NCBI GenBank assembly: GCA_902622875.1
Contig: CACNRW010000010.1
Coordinates: 1 to 64,000, forward strand
DNA from: an uncultured SAR116 cluster alpha proteobacterium
GTDB taxonomy: Bacteria; Pseudomonadota; Alphaproteobacteria; Puniceispirillales; Marisalimonadaceae
Reading direction: 5' to 3'
DNA length: 64,000 bases
Positions 55,364 to 63,813 of the stretch are shown here, in pieces. The first letter of the stretch is position 1. Each line of letters opens with the position of its first letter. Made by a program: the position numbers and the translations under genes. The notes beneath the pieces are model-generated. The model saw only the letters and a list, made by a program, of their open reading frames with translations, did not search any database and was not told the DNA's origin.

Positions 55364-55684
55364 TTACTCTATTTTAGTAAAATCGTCCAAATTAATTTCA
55401 GGCGAGTATTCTACTTCACATTCTCCTTCTAAACCAGAAACTGTTCCTCCCATTTCTCGAATATCTTGCCAAAATTGATTAGTCCATGAAGATCTTGCTT
55501 TATTAACTACATCTTTATTTTTAAATACATGAAACATCTCGATCGAATTTTCAGTTACATTCATAAAGCATCTCAGTATCATACCTTCGACAAACATTGT
55601 CTTACTTTTACTTTTTAATGAATTAATTATAGCTTCTTTAGCAAGTTTATTTTGAAACTTGATTGACTTTGTTACTGCATACAT
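55364..55684 (-). CDS. Hypothetical protein, possibly dimeric alpha-beta barrel
   Basis: 106 residues, no signal peptide or membrane segment. The order beta-alpha-beta-beta-alpha-beta and MILRCFMNVTENSIEMFHVFKN in the middle loosely resemble ferredoxin-like dimeric alpha-beta barrel proteins (monooxygenase- or NIPSNAP-like), without a confident family. GAGG lies before the ATG. It lies downstream of the alcohol dehydrogenase on the same strand with a gap of 61 bases, and the sigma-54-type promoter reads away from its 3' end. Confidence 0.6.
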   Translation of the reverse strand: MYAVTKSIKFQNKLAKEAIINSLKSKSKTMFVEGMILRCFMNVTENSIEMFHVFKNKDVVNKARSSWTNQFWQDIREMGGTVSGLEGECEVEYSPEINLDDFTKIE

Positions 55685-55745
55685 GTTTTAAACTCCTCAT
55701 CAATACTGTAATTAAAAATCTTTAATTGTTTTACTAAATTTTTTG

Positions 55746-56885
55746 TTAACACCATGGTTTAATAACAATTTTAATTGCATCATCTATTCTTTCTCTTGCA
55801 TACTTCAATGCTTTGGGAAGCTCGATTAAGTTAAATGTGTGAGTATGTACTAATTTTGCATCAAACCTTTTCTCTTTCATCAACTCCATAGCTCTATGAG
55901 TAGCACTTTTACCCTCACCTCTAATACCAAACATATAAATGTTATTTATAACCATATGCGGTATGTTGATTTCAACAGCTTCATGAGGGAAAGCTGCCAA
56001 GCATATTTTTCCTCCCCTATTTGTCATCATAATAGCATCATTTAATGCCTGTTCAGTTCCTGCACATTCCACTACATAATCTGTACCCTTTTCACCAACT
56101 ATTTTTTTAACAGCTTGAACAATATCTTTTTCATTTTTTATATTAAGTGTGAAGTCAGCACCAAGTTTTCTCCCAATTTCCAGGCGACTATCTCTTGTAC
56201 CAATTAAAATTACCGGACCTGCACCTAAAGCCTTTCCAACTGCAACACCTAACAAGCCTATTGGACCAGGTCCAATAATTACCAAACTTTCACCAGCAAT
56301 AAGACCTCCTAACTCTGTCAGCCCATACATAGTAGTACCAGCTGTAACAACCAAAGTTGCTTCTTCATCAGACATAGTGTCTGGCACTTTTATTAATGTG
56401 TTTATATTATTTACTGCATATTGTTTAAATCCACCATCTGTTGTAAAGCCATTTGCTCTGTGACCTTTATTTACATCTCCATAGTTCAGACCGTAATTGT
56501 GGCAGGAGGTATACATGCCCATGCGACACCTCTTACATTGCCCACATCCAGAATGAATTTCTACAGTAACCCTGTCTCCAATATTAAATTCATCAACTGA
56601 AGGTCCTAAAGCTACAACTGTTCCCATATATTCATGTCCTGGGGTAAAATTTTTATTAAAAGGTAATCCTCCCTCTATTAATGCAGGAGAACCACGACTT
56701 ATAACATCAAGGTCGGTTGCACAAATAGCTACTGCGTCTATTTTAATCAGCACTTCTGATTTATCTGGCATTTCTACTATTTTATCTACCAAGGATAACT
56801 CACCTGGATTTCCTAGAACCCAAGCTTTCATTTTCTCAGGTATTGGGAAATTTTTTGATGTTTTTCCTTTAAATTTCATTGACAT
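55746..56885 (-). CDS. Zinc-dependent medium-chain alcohol dehydrogenase
   Basis: About 379 residues. Catalytic zinc C55 (AICATDLD) and H84 (GHEYMG) and structural cysteines C114, C117, C120, C128 are present. GPGPIGLLGVAVGKALGA is the Rossmann loop. The frame also opens at TTG 56891; the ATG at 56885 (or 56879) is more likely, but no strong ribosome site decides. Family members oxidise polyols or other alcohols with NAD(P); the substrate is not predictable. Upstream is the EamA gene, downstream a hypothetical gene. Confidence 0.88.
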   Translation of the reverse strand: MSMKFKGKTSKNFPIPEKMKAWVLGNPGELSLVDKIVEMPDKSEVLIKIDAVAICATDLDVISRGSPALIEGGLPFNKNFTPGHEYMGTVVALGPSVDEFNIGDRVTVEIHSGCGQCKRCRMGMYTSCHNYGLNYGDVNKGHRANGFTTDGGFKQYAVNNINTLIKVPDTMSDEEATLVVTAGTTMYGLTELGGLIAGESLVIIGPGPIGLLGVAVGKALGAGPVILIGTRDSRLEIGRKLGADFTLNIKNEKDIVQAVKKIVGEKGTDYVVECAGTEQALNDAIMMTNRGGKICLAAFPHEAVEINIPHMVINNIYMFGIRGEGKSATHRAMELMKEKRFDAKLVHTHTFNLIELPKALKYARERIDDAIKIVIKPWC

Positions 56886-56950
56886 GACCAAAGTTTATCT
56901 AAGAATTTATGAATCCATTTAATAAGCAATTTGTCAAACAAGAATATTTC

Positions 56951-57823
56951 TTAGGCATTATATTTTTTTTTATACTCACGCCATGTAGTAAATAATCCAG
57001 ACCCAATAACTATCACGACGCCTATAATAATCATCAAATTAATGCTTTCAGCAAAAATTGTTATGCCAATTATAGATCCAAAAACTAATTGAAGATAAGA
57101 AAAAGGTTGTATAACAGATGCTTCTGCAACTTGTAATGTTTTTACCATCATAAAATGTGAACTAGCACTCAACAAACACATGATAAAAAGCCACAAATAA
57201 TCCTCTTCAGGAATATTATTCCAAATAAACAAACTGATTACACTCATAGTTACAGTCCCTCCTATACCCATCCAGAAAAAACTAGTAATGGCTGAATCTT
57301 GCTTGGAAACATATCTTGTTAAAATTAGATAAGCTGCAAACATTACAGCACCTATTAGTGCAAAGATTGATCCCTCAGAAATAATGTTTGATGTAGGCCT
57401 TAAAATAACTATTACACCAACAAAACCTACAAATATTGCCGTCCACCGTCTCCAACCAAATTTTTCACCCAGAAAAGGAACAGATAAACCTGCTACAATC
57501 AGAGGATAACAGGCGATAATTGCATGTGTTTCAACTAGACCTAAGAGGGTAAATGTATAAACTACCAGACAATTATTTAGTGATAAAATTAGACCTCTCG
57601 TAAATTGTATATATGGTTGTTTAGTATATAATATTTTTTTAAAACTATTTTTAATAAATAAACATAAGATGATCATAATTAGAGCAATAAACCAATAACG
57701 CATAGTAACTAATGTGAATACATTATTACGTTCGGCTAAGAACTTTGACACACCATCCATGGCTGAAAACATAAATGTAGTCACGACCATTAGGCATATT
57801 CCTAAAAGGACATTATTTTGCAT
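56951..57823 (-). CDS. EamA/DMT-family transporter
   Basis: 290 residues with ten hydrophobic segments in two repeats. FSAMDGVSKFLAERN at the start and VAEASVIQPFSYLQLVFGSIIG near the end are typical DMT motifs. It likely exports a metabolite or amino acid; the substrate is unknown. A transcription terminator lies upstream (57890-57917), separating it from the DapA-like gene, so it has its own promoter in the intervening region, which is otherwise without features. Confidence 0.88.
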   Translation of the reverse strand: MQNNVLLGICLMVVTTFMFSAMDGVSKFLAERNNVFTLVTMRYWFIALIMIILCLFIKNSFKKILYTKQPYIQFTRGLILSLNNCLVVYTFTLLGLVETHAIIACYPLIVAGLSVPFLGEKFGWRRWTAIFVGFVGVIVILRPTSNIISEGSIFALIGAVMFAAYLILTRYVSKQDSAITSFFWMGIGGTVTMSVISLFIWNNIPEEDYLWLFIMCLLSASSHFMMVKTLQVAEASVIQPFSYLQLVFGSIIGITIFAESINLMIIIGVVIVIGSGLFTTWREYKKKYNA

Positions 57824-57889
57824 AAAGAAACTCTAAATAAGAAATGGACTAAATTTATATATCGTTTGAAATGGTCTAACAACAATAAA

Positions 57890-57917
57890 AAAATAGAGAC
57901 CCTATGGTCTCTATTTT
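57890..57917 (-). terminator. Rho-independent terminator after the DapA-like gene
   Basis: AAAATAGAGACC (57890-57901) pairs perfectly with GGTCTCTATTTT (57906-57917) around CTAT. On the minus strand, the side of the DapA-like gene, a run of seven T follows the stem. It is a textbook terminator, 62 bases after that gene, and may also act weakly in the other direction. Confidence 0.88.
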
Positions 57918-57979
57918 AAATAAAGAGGAATATAATTCAATTACTTTCTAATCATAGTAACGACATTCTAAAAAAAAGT

Positions 57980-58903
57980 TTATCTTAAAGATAAACTATC
58001 TTGTAAAGCTTCAACTTGATTTATATGCATAAAAGCCTCTTCATGTTGGAAAGAATCAAAATTCTTGATAGGTGATCGACATGTACTATTTTTAAAAATT
58101 CCTTCTTGAACACGTAACAATTTTGAAAATTTAATAGCTATATCAATATGCTGGTGTGTAAAGGATAAAATGGGTAGTATTTGATAAAATAATTGTCTGG
58201 ATGCTTCAATTTTATTTTCAGTAAATAACTTATAAATTTTATTATAAATAATCTCCATCGTTGAAGGAATAAACGCATGTACTCCTCTTTTTAATGCTTC
58301 TATCATTCCCATAATTGCCCATCCACCACTAAGATGTAATTGGTGATTTGTTGCTTCTAAGATCCTAGAATATTTAGGACCAGAATTTAATACTTCTATT
58401 TTTAAAGCTCTGAATTTATTAATGTTTCTAAATAGTAACATTATGTCTTCGTCACTAATCCCATTATCTGTCCAAGATAAATCCTGTATCATTAAATTGT
58501 GTGGACCTGCTTCAGCAATTTCATTAAAACATTTTAACAGTTCATTTCCAGAAACGTTTTCAGGGGTCTGGCATAATATCCAATCAGCACCTGCATTTTT
58601 TGCAACTTTTGATAAGGCAACTCTATCTTTTTGATTTTTTGCACTACAACTTATAATTATTGGTATTCTGTTGTTATTATAACTTAAACATTCATCGATA
58701 ATCCTATTCTTTTCATCAAAGTTTAAACTAGAGTTTTCACCTGCAACTGCTCCAACAAGCATGCCTGAACATTCAGTGGCAATTGTGTGATCAATAAGTT
58801 TTTTTAAGCTGGGAATATCAATTTTATTCTGATCAGAAAAAGGAGTATGTAAACTAGGGATAATTCCTCTTAAACCAGTAATTAATTTTTTTTCTTTATC
58901 CAA
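57980..58903 (-). CDS. DapA/DHDPS-family aldolase with altered active site
   Basis: 307-residue TIM-barrel of the dihydrodipicolinate synthase/N-acetylneuraminate lyase family. The Schiff-base lysine is retained (ALKIE), but GTTGE is VAGE and the catalytic Tyr motif YNxP is replaced by MIQDLSW, so it lacks the Thr-Tyr relay of true DapA. It is therefore unlikely to be the lysine-pathway enzyme and probably acts on another 2-oxo acid. It overlaps the csaA gene by 8 bases and ends at a strong terminator. Confidence 0.85.
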   Translation of the reverse strand: MDKEKKLITGLRGIIPSLHTPFSDQNKIDIPSLKKLIDHTIATECSGMLVGAVAGENSSLNFDEKNRIIDECLSYNNNRIPIIISCSAKNQKDRVALSKVAKNAGADWILCQTPENVSGNELLKCFNEIAEAGPHNLMIQDLSWTDNGISDEDIMLLFRNINKFRALKIEVLNSGPKYSRILEATNHQLHLSGGWAIMGMIEALKRGVHAFIPSTMEIIYNKIYKLFTENKIEASRQLFYQILPILSFTHQHIDIAIKFSKLLRVQEGIFKNSTCRSPIKNFDSFQHEEAFMHINQVEALQDSLSLR

Positions 58904-59243
58904 TTAAAGTACCATTTTCAAGTTCAATATCTGGACGTAACAAATGGACGTTTTTACCTGAAATAGCTCCTAATATAAGAACTTCAGACGTAAACCCCGC
59001 AACTTTTTTAGAAGGTAAATTACAAACAGCAACAACTTGTCTGCCTACTAATTCTGCTAAAGAATAATTAGTAATCTGAGCAGACGTATATTTGATACCG
59101 ATGTTTTTACCAAAGTCAATTTTTAAAATATATGCAGGCTTTTTAGCCTTAACATTCTCAGATGCTTCTAAAATTGATCCTAATACAAGATTTAATTTAG
59201 TAAAGTCACTAATAGAAATCTCTTCTATATTTGAAAAATTCAT
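58896..59243 (-). CDS. csaA: CsaA-type tRNA-binding / chaperone protein
   Basis: 115-residue single OB-fold domain related to the tRNA-binding domain of aminoacyl-tRNA synthetases. LNLVLGSILEASENVKAKKP at the start and KVAGFTSEVLILGA at the end match CsaA. It binds tRNA or unfolded protein; its physiological role is unclear. It overlaps the DapA-like gene by 8 bases and follows the bactofilin gene by 4 bases. Confidence 0.88.
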   Translation of the reverse strand: MNFSNIEEISISDFTKLNLVLGSILEASENVKAKKPAYILKIDFGKNIGIKYTSAQITNYSLAELVGRQVVAVCNLPSKKVAGFTSEVLILGAISGKNVHLLRPDIELENGTLIG

Positions 59244-59247
59244 TAAT

Positions 59248-59631
59248 TTAATTTTTGTTAAATTTAATTAAATTGTTCATTTTAGAAATATTTTGAACCA
59301 TCTGAGATTTTAACATTCCACCTGAATCAATAACTATATTGCGATACATGACATCCCCATCCACTACTCCAGACGATTTTAAATGTAGATTTTCAGTTTG
59401 AATATCTGCATTCATTTCACCTTCAACTATAATGTTCTTAGCAGATATATAGCCAATAAATATACCTGATTTCTTAACATATAAGTTCTTAACATTTAGG
59501 GAGCCCTCGAAACTTCCGTAAAGTTCTAAATCTCCAGAACCTGAATATGCGCCCTTAAAGAAAGAATTTTTTGTAATTTTAATTGAATATTTCAATTTTT
59601 TTCCAACTAACCAAGCAAATTCATCATGCAA
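59248..59631 (-). CDS. Bactofilin (polymer-forming cytoskeletal protein)
   Basis: 127 residues. The central repeats (GDLELYGSFEGSLNVKNLYV, then GYISAKNIIVEGEMNADIQT, then GDVMYRNIVIDSGGML) form a right-handed beta-helix with about 20-residue periodicity, the bactofilin core. Bactofilins assemble into filaments that place cell-wall or stalk enzymes. It has no transmembrane segment. Same-strand neighbours are csaA and a secreted hypothetical protein; no M23 peptidase gene is beside it. Confidence 0.88.
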   Translation of the reverse strand: MHDEFAWLVGKKLKYSIKITKNSFFKGAYSGSGDLELYGSFEGSLNVKNLYVKKSGIFIGYISAKNIIVEGEMNADIQTENLHLKSSGVVDGDVMYRNIVIDSGGMLKSQMVQNISKMNNLIKFNKN

Positions 59632-59669
59632 AGTTTCTAAAATTAAATCAATAATAAATTAGAATTAAA

Positions 59670-60026
59670 TCATTCATTACCAATACATTTTAAGGTCAAA
59701 TCATTTGTATATATTTCATTGTAGCTATCTTTTATAGATCTTAAAATAGCGTTAAACGCTAAGGATTTGTCTTTAATAATAAATACATAATTAAGGATCG
59801 GATCAATATCTTTATTGCCTTTACTAATTGCCATTAATATTTTCTCAGAATTTTCCACTATTCTATAGGTTGCTGGCTCAGCCTTTTCGTCCTCATATTT
59901 TAATAATTGGTCTTCTATAAACATCTTTGAAAAACGACCATATTTTTTGTCTATACATGAATATTCCAACGCGTAAGAATTAAAAGAAAAAAATAAACAA
60001 AAAATTATTAAATAAAAGAATTTCAT
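59670..60026 (-). CDS. Small secreted or periplasmic protein, function unknown
   Basis: 118 residues with a clear signal peptide (MKFFYLIIFCLFFSFNSYA, then LEYSC). The two cysteines (near the start and near the C-terminus, LKCIGNE) could form a disulfide. No family is recognised. It lies upstream of the bactofilin gene on the same strand with a 38-base gap. Confidence 0.65.
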   Translation of the reverse strand: MKFFYLIIFCLFFSFNSYALEYSCIDKKYGRFSKMFIEDQLLKYEDEKAEPATYRIVENSEKILMAISKGNKDIDPILNYVFIIKDKSLAFNAILRSIKDSYNEIYTNDLTLKCIGNE

Positions 60027-60122
60027 TAAAGTTCCTGTTACACACCCATTATAAAACTAACTAATTTAAAATTTTATTAAAATAATTTAGAATATCTTAA
60101 AATAAGTTGATCAAATTATAAA

Positions 60123-60260
60123 ATGAAAAAAAAAAATACTTTATTGTTTATCTTTTGGGCTTTGGCTTTAATTGTTGTAGCTTGGCTGTTTCCTTTCATG
60201 GCGAGAGAAAATAATTTTTTGAATGATTTTTTATCATATTGTATAACATTTATAAAATGA
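60123..60260 (+). CDS. Small single-pass membrane protein beside SCO1
   Basis: 45 residues starting MKKKNTLLFIFWALALIVVA, with one hydrophobic segment over residues 6-26, then a short polar part and a second weak hydrophobic stretch. It lies in the 288-base gap between the secreted protein and SCO1 and has no ribosome site that is better than weak. A role in cytochrome oxidase assembly is suggested only by position. It could also be a chance frame in AT-rich DNA. Confidence 0.45.
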   Translation: MKKKNTLLFIFWALALIVVAWLFPFMARENNFLNDFLSYCITFIK

Positions 60261-60314
60261 CAACATTATTATTAAAGAGTACAAAAGTACGTAAAATTAT
60301 TTTTAACTTAATTC

Positions 60315-60920
60315 ATGACCTTCAAAAATAGAAAAATAATATTATTAACTATAATTATAATTTCGTTTGTTAGCATTCTTATTGCAACATTTATCTTTGC
60401 AGAGCATTTATCACGCAAAAATACTCCCAAAAAAATATATGATGTAATTAAAAATTTAAGTTTAATTGACCATAAAGGAGATCAATTTAATAAAGCAAGA
60501 CTAAATGGTAAGCCATCATTACTTTTTTTTGGTTTTACTCACTGTCCTGAGATTTGTCCAACAACACTAAGTCAGTTATCAGAGGTTACAGAAAATCTTA
60601 AAACTCCAATTAATTTAACTAACATTATATTCGTCACATTAGACCCTAAACGTGACACACAAAATCACTTAAAAGAGTATATTCAATATTTCAATAAAAA
60701 TGTAATTGCTATTACAGGTCAAATTAATGAACTAAAAAAGTTTGCAAATAACTGGAATATTTTCTTTGAGACTATTGGCTCATCAAAAGAAAATTATAAC
60801 TTGAACCATACTGCGACTGTTTTTATGCTTGATCGCATAGGAGGTTTTAGAGGAACCATTGCTTGGGGAGAGAATGAGGAATCTATAATAAAAAAGATTA
60901 TTGATTTAAATAAGTATTAG
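60315..60920 (+). CDS. SCO1/SenC-family copper chaperone
   Basis: 201-residue thioredoxin-fold protein that loads copper into the CuA site of cytochrome oxidase. One N-terminal membrane anchor (residues 8-28), then the copper-binding C77 and C81 in FTHCPEICPTT and H165 in NHTATVF. It acts in the periplasm. The gene stands alone on the plus strand, and its last 4 bases overlap the end of the modA-like gene. No cytochrome oxidase genes are in the window. Confidence 0.92.
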   Translation: MTFKNRKIILLTIIIISFVSILIATFIFAEHLSRKNTPKKIYDVIKNLSLIDHKGDQFNKARLNGKPSLLFFGFTHCPEICPTTLSQLSEVTENLKTPINLTNIIFVTLDPKRDTQNHLKEYIQYFNKNVIAITGQINELKKFANNWNIFFETIGSSKENYNLNHTATVFMLDRIGGFRGTIAWGENEESIIKKIIDLNKY

Positions 60921-61696
60921 TCGTAAGTATATCCAAATTTTTTTAATTTTTCTTGAGTATTTTTAGAAGAAAGAAATTTTAGAAAAAGTATAGCATTATT
61001 TTTTTTCTTTCCATTTTTAAGTAAAATAGCATCTTGTTTTATAGGAGAATATAAATTTTGTGGTATTTCCCATATTTTTCCCTTTTTATTATTACTTACA
61101 AAGTCTGCCAAAGAAATAAAACCTAAATCTAAATTACCAAAGTAGCTCATTAAGAAAACTTGGTTAACACTTTTACTAAAAACTAATTTTGAAGATATTT
61201 CTTTAAAAAGATTTAATGATTTTAAAACTTGTTTAGCGGCTCTTCCATATGGAACATATTCTGTTTTTCCAATTCCAATATAACTAATTTTGTTTGAAGT
61301 TAAGAATTGGGGGAAACTTTGTTTAAAAAGAAATTGTTTCGTACTATACACGACTAATTTACCCGTAGCGTAAGTAAAACGAGTTCCTAGTATTGCTTTT
61401 GAAGTTTTTTCGAGTTTTTGTGGTAAATCTTGATCTGCTGATAGAAAAATATCTAGTGGGGCTCCATTTATAATTTGTGTATATAAACTACCGCTAGATC
61501 CAATTGAAATAAATATTTCACAATTATTTATATTTTCAAAGTTCTCTTTTAATAATTTTATTGGTTTCAAAAAATTTGAGGCCACGCCTATATAAATATT
61601 TTCTGCTAACAAATACTTAAAAGATGTAGAGCAAAAAAATATTAATAAAACATATAATAAATAATTAATTTTAAATTTATTTTTTGTTAATAACAT
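60917..61696 (-). CDS. modA: Molybdate ABC transporter binding protein ModA-like
   Basis: 259-residue secreted binding protein. After a long hydrophobic signal (NYLLYVLLIFFCSTS) come IGVASNFLKPIKLL, SSGSLYTQIINGAPLDIFLSAD and YATGKLVVYS, which are ModA landmarks for the oxyanion-binding serine and the two lobes. It probably captures molybdate, and possibly tungstate. ModB and ModC are not adjacent. A small membrane protein lies upstream; a MOSC protein next to that suggests a molybdenum-related group. Confidence 0.85.
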   Translation of the reverse strand: MLLTKNKFKINYLLYVLLIFFCSTSFKYLLAENIYIGVASNFLKPIKLLKENFENINNCEIFISIGSSGSLYTQIINGAPLDIFLSADQDLPQKLEKTSKAILGTRFTYATGKLVVYSTKQFLFKQSFPQFLTSNKISYIGIGKTEYVPYGRAAKQVLKSLNLFKEISSKLVFSKSVNQVFLMSYFGNLDLGFISLADFVSNNKKGKIWEIPQNLYSPIKQDAILLKNGKKKNNAILFLKFLSSKNTQEKLKKFGYTYD

Positions 61697-61702
61697 AAGT
61701 AA

Positions 61703-61918
61703 TTAATTAAAGATATTGATTAAATAATTAAATAAAAAAATTATAATTACAATTATTATACTAAAAATAATTAAGAGAGTTTGCAGATAATCTTTAATTA
61801 AGACAACTATAAACTGTTTTGTTTGTTTAATTCCTAAAAAAATTAGACAAAGAATTAAAGATAAAGGAAAGGTCAAAAAGAATAAGGTAGAAAAAATCCA
61901 GAATTTAACAAAACCCAT
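61703..61918 (-). CDS. Small two-pass membrane protein, function unknown
   Basis: 71 residues with two hydrophobic segments (FSTLFFLTFPLSLILCLIF and TLLIIFSIIIVIIIFLFNYL). No family is recognised. It lies 6 bases upstream of the modA-like gene on the same strand, so co-expression with molybdate uptake is likely. It is not a ModB, which is much longer. Confidence 0.5.
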   Translation of the reverse strand: MGFVKFWIFSTLFFLTFPLSLILCLIFLGIKQTKQFIVVLIKDYLQTLLIIFSIIIVIIIFLFNYLINIFN

Positions 61919-61990
61919 TTCTTTAAACCTGTTTTTTTCTTTAACAAAATTTATTTTATGACTCCAAAACGATGTAAGTCTATTTTAACT

Positions 61991-62770
61991 TCAATTTATA
62001 TATAACTTATCCAAAATTGAAATAAGGCCGGTTTTTATGACTCTTGCGTAAACTCCTAAATCTAAGTGTCCATAACGAGTATTAATCTCATTGGGTATGT
62101 TAATGTCTCGAACAGCATTTTCAGGATTTACATTAGTGGCTGCACACCTTTGTGTTTTTTTAAAAACTTCTAGAACGCTGTCGCCCACAGAAATTTTTTT
62201 TCCAACCCAATTAAATTCTTCCCAAGGAATACCATTATCTATCAAGAGATTTCCACGAAACCTAGAGGGTAAAATTTTCTTTCCTAGTTTTTTTTCAAAT
62301 TCACTTATTGTAGTTAGGCTGATTATGGACACAGCTTTGTCAGGTATATCTGAAAATGAATGAGTTAAGTTGTTATTGTTTTCAGACTTTATTCCTTCTA
62401 ATAACTGTGGCTTCTGATCAATTCCTAAGTTTAAGAAATTTTGAAAAAACGTTTCAACTCTATTAATATTTTCTTCTTGAATAAGAATTTCATTTATAAC
62501 AATTTCATTATCAAGTTTAATAACTAGTTCCCTTGTTTGGGGAAAAAATTTAGTATCTAATTTAGCTAATTTTTCATCTTTTACTAGCGCTAAAAAGTTT
62601 GTTTTTTTTAAATAAGTTGGATTATTTTTGTCATACTTAATATGCGGTCTAGAAAATGCAAATTGACGGTCCCCAGGTAAAACTTGGTTTTTTTCTAGTG
62701 TAATTTTATTTAGATTTTCCCCTGAAAGTCCCTTTATGGGATATCGAACGATTTTTTTTATTTCATGCAT
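61991..62770 (-). CDS. MOSC-domain protein (mARC/YcbX-like)
   Basis: 259 residues: an N-terminal beta-barrel (residues 1-120, VRYPIKGLSGENLNKITL) and a C-terminal MOSC domain with the conserved cysteine in QRCAATNVNPE, which holds molybdenum in mARC and YcbX enzymes. Members reduce N-hydroxylated compounds. The neighbouring modA-like gene supports a molybdenum link. The electron donor is not evident. Confidence 0.88.
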   Translation of the reverse strand: MHEIKKIVRYPIKGLSGENLNKITLEKNQVLPGDRQFAFSRPHIKYDKNNPTYLKKTNFLALVKDEKLAKLDTKFFPQTRELVIKLDNEIVINEILIQEENINRVETFFQNFLNLGIDQKPQLLEGIKSENNNNLTHSFSDIPDKAVSIISLTTISEFEKKLGKKILPSRFRGNLLIDNGIPWEEFNWVGKKISVGDSVLEVFKKTQRCAATNVNPENAVRDINIPNEINTRYGHLDLGVYARVIKTGLISILDKLYIN

Positions 62771-62898
62771 TTAAAAAAACCAATTTTTATATATAAGTTA
62801 TATATATTTTAAAATAATAATTTATCTATGCAAATGTCTTTTAAAAAATTATGAAAATAATATTAATCGCGATAAACTTTTATTTTATAATTAGTAAA

Positions 62899-63321
62899 CT
62901 AAGACGCAGTTTCAAATAATACTTCTGGATTAGACATAGTCTTAATTTCAAGCACGTTACCATTAGGGTCTTCAACGAAGAATGTCTCTTGCTCAAATTT
63001 TGAACCAATAAATCTACGGTATGGATTATCAAAATAATCAACTTCACTTGATTCTATTCTTTTTTTAACTTCTTCAAAATCATCAGCTTCAAGGTGAACT
63101 CCAAAGTGAGGAACACAAACGTCACCCATATCCACATCGTGTCTTTCCCTAACTTGTTTTGTTTTTGTCTCATGGAGTGTAAGTTCATTACCCCAAAAAT
63201 TGATATCAATCCAACGACCTTCTTCTTGGTTTCCTGTTTTGCAACCAAGAATATCTCTGTAAAAACCTAATGCAGTTTTAATATCTCCCGCTGGAATTGC
63301 TAAATGAAAACAATTAGTCAT
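62899..63321 (-). CDS. VOC-family (glyoxalase/bleomycin resistance) protein
   Basis: 140 residues with the paired beta-alpha-beta-beta-beta modules of the vicinal oxygen chelate fold. HLAIPAGDIKTALGFYRDIL starts the first module, and FFVEDPNGNVLEIK ends the second, with H and E metal ligands. Many members are dioxygenases, isomerases or resistance proteins. The 3' neighbour is an unrelated MOSC gene, so function is open. Confidence 0.85.
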   Translation of the reverse strand: MTNCFHLAIPAGDIKTALGFYRDILGCKTGNQEEGRWIDINFWGNELTLHETKTKQVRERHDVDMGDVCVPHFGVHLEADDFEEVKKRIESSEVDYFDNPYRRFIGSKFEQETFFVEDPNGNVLEIKTMSNPEVLFETAS

Positions 63322-63381
63322 AAATACTCCTAAAGAACTTAAAAAATATTTAAATATTATTATTAATTTATTAAAAAATGT

Positions 63382-63813
63382 CTATAACGATTTAAGAAAC
63401 TTTTTAAGTAATTTTTTTGATTTACCATAAACTTTAACTTTTTTAATTTTATCTAAATTACTTTTATCTTTTGCTACTATAACTAAACCTATCATTCCCA
63501 TAGCCTTATGAGGAGTACATTGATATAAATATATTCCAGGTTTTGTGAATTTATAACTAGCATCTTTACTAATTTTAGATTTATATTTTTTTGCTCCTTC
63601 TGGCATTCCAATCAGTTCAACATTGTGACCTTTGTCTTTAGATTTCCACAAAATCTCATCGTTAATATTAATTGATATAACTTTTTCAGAATAGACCATT
63701 CTTTCTTTTCCGAGCTTATTCAACATATCTATGGTAAAAGTTTCAGAAATTGCATTGCTTGATACAAAACAAAGTATGCCCATCATAAATACAAATAATT
63801 TTGAAAATGACAT
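63382..63813 (-). CDS. Pseudoazurin-like type 1 copper protein
   Basis: 143 residues with a signal peptide (residues 1-22) and the cupredoxin fold. Copper ligands are H63 (KGHNVE), C99, H102 and M107 in YQCTPHKAMGM, with the same spacing as in pseudoazurin. It is a periplasmic electron carrier, in other organisms serving nitrite or nitrous oxide reductases and possibly cytochrome oxidase. No reductase gene is in the window; the SCO1 gene 3 kb away handles copper in the same compartment. Confidence 0.9.
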   Translation of the reverse strand: MSFSKLFVFMMGILCFVSSNAISETFTIDMLNKLGKERMVYSEKVISININDEILWKSKDKGHNVELIGMPEGAKKYKSKISKDASYKFTKPGIYLYQCTPHKAMGMIGLVIVAKDKSNLDKIKKVKVYGKSKKLLKKFLKSL

